Below, in pieces: positions 1 to 5,576 of a stretch of 8,877 bases of DNA. The stretch is from Planctomycetaceae bacterium. GTDB lineage: Bacteria; Planctomycetota; Planctomycetia; Pirellulales; Thermoguttaceae. The stretch's first letter is position 1. Each line of letters opens with the position of its first letter. The notes beneath the pieces are model-generated. The model saw nothing but the letters and a program-made list of their open reading frames with translations, was not told the origin of the DNA and did no database searches. The stretch lies in contig DOMV01000309.1 in NCBI GenBank assembly GCA_003509805.1, positions 1-8,877 on the forward strand, written 5' to 3'. The position numbers and the translations under genes were made by a program.

Positions 1-817
1 CGATCGCGGCGCGCGGCGAAGCGCCGAACGTCACGTAATCCCGTACTTCGGGCGGCGCTTCCGGGGAAGTGGGATGCGTCGCACCGACCAGGCGGGCAAT
101 GTACGCGGCAACCGCCGTCGGCAGGAAGATTCTCGCAAGGGCCGTAAAGGTTTCCATGAGCGTTTCATGGTCGAAGATGCCTCGGCTTTCCGGAGGTTTT
201 CCATGTCGTCGCGTCGTGATAATCTCTTGCAAGACCGAAGTTTCCGGCATATCGACGTGCAGTTTGAACATGAAACGGTCGAGCTGGGCCTCCGGAAGCG
301 GATACGTGCCCTCCAGCTCGATCGGGTTTTGCGAGGCGAGCACGAAAAACGGGTCGGGAAGAGGCCGTGTCTGTCCCAACAGCGTCACACAACGTTCCTG
401 CATCGCCTCCAACAGCGCCGACTGGGTTTTGGGGGAAGCCCGGTTGATTTCATCGGCCAGGAGGATATTGGAGAAGATCGGGCCCGCCTGGAAGACCATT
501 TGCCGTCCGCCGCCGGGCGATTCCTGCAAAATGTTCGTTCCCAAAATGTCGCCGGGCATCAGGTCCGGCGTGAACTGGACCCGGTTGAACGAAAGGCCGA
601 GCAAATCGCCTAACGCCTTGATTAACGCGGTTTTTCCGACGCCGGGAACCCCTTCGAGCAGCACATGCCCCCGGCTGAGGATCGCGATGGCGACCATACG
701 GTGCAGTTCACTGCGACCCAGGAGAATACGATCCAATTCGTCGGTGAGTTCCTTGGCCTTTGCCGCCAGCGGCCTGATTTCCTCCGGGGACATTAAGGAA
801 TAGGTGGTTTCACTCAT
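1..817 (-). CDS. MoxR-family AAA+ ATPase (3' end outside window)
   Basis: The frame is open from an ATG at 817 to the left edge, giving 272 codons of a family usually about 320-340 residues long, so the C-terminal lid end is missing. Visible AAA+ elements are Walker A GVPGVGKT (residues 56-63), Walker B ILLADEINR (118-126), sensor 1 in ASQNP (N164), the arginine-finger region PEAQLDRF (R181), and the start of sensor 2 in GASPRA (R269). The QFTPDLMPGDILG block and LLEAMQER are typical of MoxR. MoxR proteins act as ATP-driven chaperone-like factors, usually with DUF58 and VWA-domain partners encoded directly downstream; that partner region would lie off the left edge. The ribosome-binding site before 817 is weak (TAAGAG), so a start at Met9 (793) is possible. 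The gene is transcribed divergently from the sigma-factor gene. Family assignment is firm; the cellular role is not visible here. Confidence 0.95.
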   Translation of the reverse strand, partial: MSETTYSLMSPEEIRPLAAKAKELTDELDRILLGRSELHRMVAIAILSRGHVLLEGVPGVGKTALIKALGDLLGLSFNRVQFTPDLMPGDILGTNILQESPGGGRQMVFQAGPIFSNILLADEINRASPKTQSALLEAMQERCVTLLGQTRPLPDPFFVLASQNPIELEGTYPLPEAQLDRFMFKLHVDMPETSVLQEIITTRRHGKPPESRGIFDHETLMETFTALARIFLPTAVAAYIARLVGATHPTSPEAPPEVRDYVTFGASPRAAI

Positions 818-917
818 TTTTTACTCTTACGGACGCTTGTGCGCCGATGCCCGGGGCAGCCCTCATACGGCTTCGGCAAATTTCGGTCATGCTCGGTTTA
901 TCAAAAAACAACTCAGC

Positions 918-947
918 ATTGTAATCCATCACATGGTCGATTTGCAA
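918..947 (-). promoter_or_regulatory. Candidate sigma70-type promoter for moxR
   Basis: Read on the minus strand, TTGCAA (947-942) is followed after 18 bases by TACAAT (923-918). This matches the -35 consensus at 4 of 6 positions and the -10 at 5 of 6. Transcription would start near 911, leaving a leader of about 95 nt before the moxR ATG. This is motif evidence only. Confidence 0.4.
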
Positions 948-1003
948 CCATAAATCTCTTCAATTTGTCAAAATGAACCAATAATGTCCCGATATCATGT
1001 CTC

Positions 1004-1035
1004 GTGACGCAGGTGAAGTACAGGAGTGACGCAGG
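1004..1035 (+). repeat. Paired 10-bp direct repeats, possible activator sites
   Basis: GTGACGCAGG occurs exactly at 1004-1013 and again at 1026-1035. The start-to-start distance of 22 bp is about two helical turns. The pair lies about 155-200 bp upstream of the sigma54-type promoter candidate, a usual distance for an enhancer bound by a sigma54 activator. It could equally be a regulator site for moxR on the other strand. The identity is seen directly; the binding role is inferred. Confidence 0.4.
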
Positions 1036-1188
1036 GAGTGTATTATTTTGAAGCACTTTCTTTTTTGTGGGCAAAATGAATGCCTTGTTTTTATACATCA
1101 CTATTTTAATGACGCGATCGACATGATCCGGTTTGACGAAACATCGTTATTTATAAGGAGTTTACGAAAATATTTACGATTTGGAGAA

Positions 1189-1205
1189 TTGGCACAGAAA
1201 ATGCT
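1189..1205 (+). promoter_or_regulatory. Candidate sigma54 (RpoN) -24/-12 promoter
   Basis: The sequence TTGGCACAGAAAATGCT fits the sigma54 consensus TGGCAC-N5-TTGC. The -24 GG (1191-1192) and -12 GC (1203-1204) are separated by exactly 10 bases, the spacing sigma54 requires. Only the T before TGC departs from the strongest form. Transcription would begin near 1215, just ahead of every possible start of the sigma-factor gene. If real, expression would need an ATP-hydrolysing enhancer-binding protein, and the direct repeats at 1004-1035 are candidate sites for it. Confidence 0.5.
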
Positions 1206-1232
1206 GTAAATGTTGTTTTGTAGTCAATACGT

Positions 1233-3104
1233 TTGGATAAGAGAGAACTCCGATGGAATCGAGATGAGCCGGAATCTCGCCCAGTGATTATGATGATGAT
1301 TCAACTCGCCCATTTTGAAAATCATCTTGCAACCTTGCTTGCTTTGAAAAAGCAGGAAACAGGGGGGGTGGGATTGACAAATGCGGATAGGGTCACCTCC
1401 TCGGGATATCCCGGTTTTTTGCCTGGAAGGGACCTTTTTTTCCCGGAAGCGAAACGACGCCGGGCGAAATTTTCCTTTCGCGAAGGTGGAGGCGTTGTCG
1501 ATGGAGACCGGGCGAACGGGGAATTTGCGGTATGTTCCGGCGTTCCCCGGGATGAGGTGGAACGGTTTGAAAAAGACGGTATTGAAAAAGGCGACTTTGA
1601 AAACTGTGACTTTGAGAACAACGACTTTGAGAACAACGGCTTTGAAAACAGCGGCTTTGATTTGAGCGACCCCGTTCGGGTTTACTTGCTCCAGATGGCC
1701 GATATTCCGCTTCTCACGCCGGAAGAGGAAGCCAGGCTTTCTTCGAAGGTGCAGTGGTATCGCGATAAACTGATCGAAAAAACGATCGGAACCGACCATG
1801 TGATACGGATTGCGGTCCGATTCCTGGAAAAAGCGGTGTCCAGGGAACGGCGACTCGACCGGACGGTCGATCTTTCCGTAACGGACCTCCCGGGCAAAGA
1901 GCGTATCGCGAAAATCATTTCCATCCATCTTCCGACGCTTCGAAAAATGCTTGATGCCGATCGGGCCGATTTCAAAAAATCGGTTTCTCCTCGAACCTCG
2001 CGGGAAGAACGTTCCGTTCTGCGCCGGCGTCTTGCCGAGCGCCGTTTACGCGCCGTGCGCTTGATCCGGGAGACGGGAATCCGATTCCCGTTGCTGGAAA
2101 ATTCGGTGGAATACCTCAAACGCGTCGCCGCTTGGACGCATGAAGTGGATGCCCGGTTGAGCAGCCGCCCACACGAATCCGGCAAAAACGGCTCTCCAAA
2201 AACCGGCTCCGGAAAAACGGGTGCGGCCCGCCGGGCAGCCGACGAACGACTTTGCCGGAAACGGCGTCGCTTGGTGCGGGCGACCTTGGAAACCCCGCGA
2301 TCACTGCGTCGCCGACTTGCCGCGATTGAGCGATTACGTTCCCGATATGAAATGCTCAGACGCGCTTTCGCGGCCCGCAATCTCCGCCTGGTCGTTTCAA
2401 TCGCCAAAAAATACCGTCATCGCGGCCTGGGCTTTCTCGACTTGATCCAAGAGGGAAACACCGGCCTGATGAAGGCGGTCGATCGTTTCGAGGTCGGCAA
2501 AGGATGCAAGTTTTCCACCTATGCGACCTGGTGGATACGTCAGGCGATTACCCGTGCGATCGCCGATCATGGGCGGACCATCCGGATTCCCGTCCACATG
2601 CTCGATACCTTGAGCCGGCTTCGCGCGACGTACGACCGTCTGGAGCGGCAATACGGAATGGAACCGAGTCCCGAGGAAATAGCCGACGATTCCGGTATCG
2701 GCGTGGAAGAAGTCCGGAATGTTCTCCGCGCAACCCGCCAGCCCCTATCGTTGGACACCCCGGTCGGCGAACGGGAGGAGGGATCATTCGGCGATTTTGT
2801 CGAAGATCCGCGGCAACATGCGCCGATGGCACGATTGTATCACAGCGCCTTGAAAAAAAGCCTCGACGACGCACTGGGGGCGCTCACCTCCCGGGAACGC
2901 GAAATCATCCGGCTCCGGTACGGCCTTGAGGACGGCTGTACGTACACGCTGGAGGAAATCGGCCGGAAGTTTTCGGTGACCCGGGAACGTATCCGGCAGA
3001 TCGAAGCCAAAGCGGTTCGAAAACTGCGCCATCCAGCCCGCTGCCGTCGGCTTTCCGCCTTTCTCGATTCGGCCGCAACGGGACATATACTGGAAAAGCG
3101 ATGA
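1233..3104 (+). CDS. RpoD-like sigma70-family RNA polymerase sigma factor
   Basis: As drawn, the product has 623 residues. Region 1.2 is at about 146-180 (DPVRVYLLQM...LTPEEE). Region 2 at about 381-451 carries RNLRLVVSIAKKY, LDLIQEGNTGLMKAVDRF and TYATWWIRQAI, which bind core polymerase and recognise the -10 element. Region 3 is at about 455-535. Region 4 at about 545-605 has the -35-binding helix-turn-helix (YTLEEIGRKFSVTRERIRQI). Between regions 1.2 and 2 lies a basic, arginine-rich insert of about 200 residues, with a low-complexity Gly/Lys/Ser stretch near 316-330. Residues 112-146 are acidic FEN-type pentapeptide repeats. Region 1.1 is not recognisable. The start is uncertain: TTG 1233 gives the longest frame but has no ribosome-binding site. 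ATG 1290 and GTG 1368 (after AGGAAACAGG) are alternatives. The stop codon lies inside a dispersed repeat. A group 1 or group 2 sigma is likely; the exact regulon is unknown. Confidence 0.93.
   Translation: MDKRELRWNRDEPESRPVIMMMIQLAHFENHLATLLALKKQETGGVGLTNADRVTSSGYPGFLPGRDLFFPEAKRRRAKFSFREGGGVVDGDRANGEFAVCSGVPRDEVERFEKDGIEKGDFENCDFENNDFENNGFENSGFDLSDPVRVYLLQMADIPLLTPEEEARLSSKVQWYRDKLIEKTIGTDHVIRIAVRFLEKAVSRERRLDRTVDLSVTDLPGKERIAKIISIHLPTLRKMLDADRADFKKSVSPRTSREERSVLRRRLAERRLRAVRLIRETGIRFPLLENSVEYLKRVAAWTHEVDARLSSRPHESGKNGSPKTGSGKTGAARRAADERLCRKRRRLVRATLETPRSLRRRLAAIERLRSRYEMLRRAFAARNLRLVVSIAKKYRHRGLGFLDLIQEGNTGLMKAVDRFEVGKGCKFSTYATWWIRQAITRAIADHGRTIRIPVHMLDTLSRLRATYDRLERQYGMEPSPEEIADDSGIGVEEVRNVLRATRQPLSLDTPVGEREEGSFGDFVEDPRQHAPMARLYHSALKKSLDDALGALTSREREIIRLRYGLEDGCTYTLEEIGRKFSVTRERIRQIEAKAVRKLRHPARCRRLSAFLDSAATGHILEKR
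1564..1668 (+). repeat. Seven tandem 15-bp units coding acidic pentapeptides
   Basis: Seven consecutive 15-bp units start at 1564, 1579, 1594, 1609, 1624, 1639 and 1654. The unit at 1609 and the one at 1624 are identical (ACTTTGAGAACAACG); the outer units are diverged. In the sigma-factor frame they give FEKDG, IEKGD, FENCD, FENND, FENNG, FENSG, FDLSD. The length of 15 preserves the frame, and the changes mostly keep F, E and N, which suggests selection on the protein. The tract ends where conserved region 1.2 begins. The phase resembles pentapeptide-repeat proteins, but seven units are too few for a confident beta-helix. Confidence 0.85.
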
Positions 3105-3216
3105 AAACGGACATTCGGTCAAGTCTACCTGCCGCACGCACTCGCATTTAACGTTTGTCCAGACAAGGTGCTTAAACGGATCGTTCGAGCGGCAGGCGAT
3201 GGTGCGCGGGAGGATT
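3081..3216 (-). repeat. Dispersed repeat, copy A
   Basis: Read on the minus strand, this segment is collinear with 5437-5550 (plus). Three blocks match: AATCCTCCCGCGCAC (3216-3202, 15 of 15), ACGATCCGTTTA (3184-3173, 12 of 12) and a 59-bp block (3144-3086, about 51 of 59). Part of the last block (3117-3082) also matches 7741-7776 at about 32 of 36. It fills most of the gap between the convergent sigma-factor and fucose-synthase genes and extends over the last codons and stop of the sigma gene. I see no reading frame in it and do not recognise the family. Confidence 0.75.
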
Positions 3217-3290
3217 GCCTCCGGGGTTTTCGCCGGATGTGCCGACGTGCCCACGTCCACTCTCGGGAACACAGGACCGACTCTCGTTTT

Positions 3291-4340
3291 TTACGCGCCG
3301 CCCCGATACCACTCGAATGTGCGGCGGATTCCTTCCGCCAACGGGATATGCGGTTCCCAGCCGAGTTGACGGATCCGGGCCACATTGAGCCGTTTGCGCG
3401 GGGTTCCGTCCGGCTTCGTCCGATCCCAGCAAATATCGCCGGGGAATCCGACGGTCGCCCGAACCGTTTCGGCCAGTTCGCGAATCGTCAAATCGGCCCC
3501 GGTTCCCACGTTTACGCATTCACCGAGTTCATGGGCCGAATACCGTTCCATGAGAAAAACGCACGCCCGGGCCAAATCGTCGACATGGAGAAATTCCCGA
3601 TACGGCTCGCCGCTGCCCCACAACGTGATCGCATTTGCCGCAACTCCTTGTTGATCCAGAAAGTCCGTCAATTCCGCCTCCGTTTTTCCGGCTGCCGATT
3701 CCGTATCCCGATGCCGGGCCAGATTCGCGCGAATCGCCGCCCAATCGCCTGCCGCGAGCCGTTCACCCAAGTAAAACTTGCGCAGCAGCGCCGGCAGGAC
3801 GTGCGAATTGAACAGGTCGAAGTTGTCCCCCTCGCCGTAGAGATTGGTCGGCATGACCGAAAGAAAATCGCTCCCGAATTGCTCGTTGTAGTAGCGGCAC
3901 ATTTTCAGAGCGGCGATTTTCGCGAGGGCGTACGGTTCGTTCGTCGTTTCCAGCGGGCTCGTCAACAGCGCGGTTTCGGGGATCGGCTGCGGCGCCGCCT
4001 TCGGGTAAATGCAGGACGAACCCAGGTTGAGCAGTTTGCGCGTCCCGTGACGATATGCCGCGTCGATGACGTTGGCCGCGATCATCAAATTGACGTACAT
4101 GAATTCGGCCCTGTACGTGTCGTTCGCAAGGATGCCGCCGACCTTGGCGGCCGCGAGAAACACGTAATCCGGCTTTTCCGTGCGAAAAAAAATCTCGACC
4201 GCCGCCTGGGAAACCAAGTCGAGCTCCGAACGGTTCCGCAAGAGAAGATTTTCATATCCTTGCCGGCGCAGCCGCCGCACAATCGCCGAGCCAACCAATC
4301 CCTGGTGTCCGGCAACGAAGATTTTCGATGTTTTATCCAT
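3291..4340 (-). CDS. fcl: GDP-L-fucose synthase (NADPH-dependent epimerase-reductase)
   Basis: The product catalyses the last step to GDP-L-fucose: 3,5-epimerisation and 4-reduction of GDP-4-keto-6-deoxy-D-mannose using NADPH in the cytoplasm. It is an extended SDR protein of 349 residues. The Rossmann motif is GHQGLVG (11-17). The catalytic set is Ser108/Ser109 in LGSSCIYP and Tyr137 and Lys141 in YALAK; Cys110 and His180 match the epimerase residues of the E. coli enzyme. PTNLYGEGDNFD (164-175) and REFLHVDDLA (248-257) are family hallmarks. It is longer than the E. coli enzyme (about 321) because of an insert near 195-238. I recall similar inserts in Bacteroidetes-type enzymes. The ATG at 4340 follows a GGAA 7 nt upstream. 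It lies 61 bp downstream of the GDP-mannose dehydratase-like gene on the same strand, so the two are probably co-transcribed. Confidence 0.95.
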   Translation of the reverse strand: MDKTSKIFVAGHQGLVGSAIVRRLRRQGYENLLLRNRSELDLVSQAAVEIFFRTEKPDYVFLAAAKVGGILANDTYRAEFMYVNLMIAANVIDAAYRHGTRKLLNLGSSCIYPKAAPQPIPETALLTSPLETTNEPYALAKIAALKMCRYYNEQFGSDFLSVMPTNLYGEGDNFDLFNSHVLPALLRKFYLGERLAAGDWAAIRANLARHRDTESAAGKTEAELTDFLDQQGVAANAITLWGSGEPYREFLHVDDLARACVFLMERYSAHELGECVNVGTGADLTIRELAETVRATVGFPGDICWDRTKPDGTPRKRLNVARIRQLGWEPHIPLAEGIRRTFEWYRGGA

Positions 4341-4359
4341 GATGATTCCGGATTAACGG

Positions 4360-4374
4360 GTCGTTACACAAAAC
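4360..4374. repeat. Copy of the GTCGTTACACAAA word (three in window)
   Basis: The 15-mer GTCGTTACACAAAAC here is identical to 8182-8196 inside the transposase gene. Its first 13 bases also occur at 5463-5475 inside dispersed repeat copy B. The 4360 and 5463 copies lie in gene borders upstream of minus-strand genes. The role is unknown: the word could be a scrap of old insertion sequence, a shared regulatory word or, less likely, chance. Confidence 0.5.
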
Positions 4375-4401
4375 CAAACGGCGACGCGCCGGGCTTTCGG
4401 C

Positions 4402-5376
4402 TTACCTGGCGGCGAGTACCATATCCGCCAAGGTTTTTTCAAGCGGGATTTCGGGGATCCAACCGGTATGGTCGCGGATTTTTTCGTTGCAGCCGATGAC
4501 GACCGCGTTATCCGCCGGGCGGATCAGGGCGGGATCGATTTCGATCCGGATCGCGATATCCAGAAATGCGGCGATGATGTCGACGACCGTACGGAGCGAC
4601 CGGCCGATCCCCGAACAGACATTGTAAACTTCTCCTTTTCGACCGTCCTGAAATAGGGCATGGTAGGCGCGGACGACGTCGCGGACATCGGAAAAATCAC
4701 GAACGATTTCGAGGTTCCCGGTCCGCAACACCGCCGGGACGCCCACGTCGTCCAATGCGCTTCGCAGTTTCCGGTCGATAATCTGCTCGACGAAAGACGC
4801 GACGACGAAACGGCTGCTCTGGTGCGGCCCGACATGATTGAACGAACGGGTCAGGACGACATCGAGTCCGTAACCCACGACGTAAACGCGGGAAAGCATT
4901 TCCTGCGACACCCGCGCAACGGCGTACGGGCTGATCGGATCGAGCGGTCGATTTTCCCGGAGCGGCATTTCTTCGGAAGGAATGTCGCCGTACTCCTCGG
5001 AGGAGCCGACGGAAAGAATACGGCATGGGATATCGAGTTTGCGAATCGACTCGATCACGTTCAGGAAAATGTTCGTATTGTTCAACAGGCAGGCGCTCGG
5101 ATGCCGCCAACTGTAAGCGACACTGCTCAAGGAGGCGAGATGGAGCACCCGGGTAGGACGAAAATCCTCGATCATCCGGAACACCGACTCGGAATCAATC
5201 AGGTCGACTGCGACGAAACGGAGATCAAGGGCATCCACCCCGGGCGCAAACGCCCTTTTTTCAGGCAGATGGAGATCAAGCCCCAGAACGACCGCATCCC
5301 GTTCGACGGTTGCGAGGTATTCCAAAAAATGCCGTCCCACAAACCCGGCCGCCCCGGTGATCAGGTATCGTTCCAT
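4402..5376 (-). CDS. GDP-mannose 4,6-dehydratase / Rmd-like extended SDR
   Basis: The product is a 324-residue NAD(P)-dependent sugar-nucleotide enzyme. The Rossmann motif is GAAGFVG (8-14). GSSEEYG (124-130) carries the Ser and Glu of the GDP-mannose dehydratase active site, and SPYAVAR gives Tyr151. SFNHVGPHQ (178-186), VRDFSDVRDVVRAY (225-238) and YNVCSG (251-256) are typical of the Gmd/Rmd group. It is shorter than classical Gmd (about 340-370), and the C-terminal half resembles GDP-6-deoxymannose reductase. Because the next gene is fucose synthase, the likely job is dehydration of GDP-mannose to GDP-4-keto-6-deoxymannose, the substrate of that enzyme. An Rmd role making GDP-rhamnose is the alternative. 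The usual YxxxK lysine is arginine (R155). The ATG at 5376 has a GGAAA just upstream. A possible -10 TATAAC lies at 5420-5415, but I see no good -35. Confidence 0.85.
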   Translation of the reverse strand: MERYLITGAAGFVGRHFLEYLATVERDAVVLGLDLHLPEKRAFAPGVDALDLRFVAVDLIDSESVFRMIEDFRPTRVLHLASLSSVAYSWRHPSACLLNNTNIFLNVIESIRKLDIPCRILSVGSSEEYGDIPSEEMPLRENRPLDPISPYAVARVSQEMLSRVYVVGYGLDVVLTRSFNHVGPHQSSRFVVASFVEQIIDRKLRSALDDVGVPAVLRTGNLEIVRDFSDVRDVVRAYHALFQDGRKGEVYNVCSGIGRSLRTVVDIIAAFLDIAIRIEIDPALIRPADNAVVIGCNEKIRDHTGWIPEIPLEKTLADMVLAAR

Positions 5377-5436
5377 AAGTTTTCCACTACCCGACCGAAC
5401 CCTTGTCGAAGCCTGTTATACCGTAAACGGCCTGAT

Positions 5437-5550
5437 AATCCTCCCGCGCACGATCCGTTTATGTCGTTACACAAACAGCAGTTAGGGTCGAGTGAGTGCG
5501 GCAGGCAGACGTGACCAAATGTTCGTTGTCATCGCGTTTCCCGTATACGT
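5437..5550 (+). repeat. Dispersed repeat, copy B
   Basis: This copy fills much of the 200-bp gap between the 3' end of glgB and the start of the dehydratase gene. It shares three collinear blocks with copy A (5437-5451, 5450-5461 and 5489-5547, the last about 51 of 59) but lacks about 19 bp between the first two. It contains the 13-bp word at 5463-5475. Its sequence CACGATCCGTTT before that word resembles CACGACACCGTTT before the same word in the transposase. A 10-bp palindrome TTGTCGACAA (5550-5559) adjoins it. No gene is visible in the gap. Confidence 0.75.
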
Positions 5551-5576
5551 TGTCGACAAACACTGCCCGGAAAGCG

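Larger units (their letters stand above)
818..1232. other. Divergent intergenic region between moxR and the sigma-factor gene
   Basis: This 415-bp stretch is clearly richer in A and T than its surroundings, especially 900-1230. I see no convincing gene in it. A 62-codon minus-strand frame (1101-913) has no ribosome-binding site and no recognisable sequence. The region contains the moxR promoter candidate (918-947), paired direct repeats (1004-1035) and a sigma54-type promoter candidate (1189-1205). The composition suits a regulatory region serving both divergent genes. Confidence 0.6.

Noticed and set aside
69..803. Overlapping plus-strand frames of 179-244 codons
   Set aside because: Antisense to moxR, which has intact Walker A, Walker B and sensor motifs on the minus strand.
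913..1101. 62-codon minus-strand frame in the AT-rich gap
   Set aside because: No ribosome-binding site, no recognisable protein, and it overlaps the promoter-like signals of moxR.
1322..1665. Repetitive peptides in the other frames across the 15-bp repeats
   Set aside because: A 15-bp tandem repeat gives repetitive translations in every frame; only the sigma-factor frame continues into conserved domains.
3244..3292. Possible terminator of the sigma gene: GACGT-GCCC-ACGTC hairpin and a T6 run
   Set aside because: The hairpin ends about 30 bases before the T run, and the sequence next to the T run forms only a 4-bp stem, so it does not meet the form of an intrinsic terminator.
3168..4499. 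Open reading frame of 443 codons on the plus strand
   Set aside because: Antisense to the GDP-L-fucose synthase gene, which has complete SDR motifs; the plus-strand translation is not recognisable.
5463..5500. GTTAGGG near copy B as an integron attC site
   Set aside because: There is no matching RYYYAAC partner or paired inner boxes, and no integrase or cassette array in the window.
5437..5550. Dispersed repeats as a CRISPR array
   Set aside because: The copies are kilobases apart, unequal in length and in different orientations, without regular spacers.
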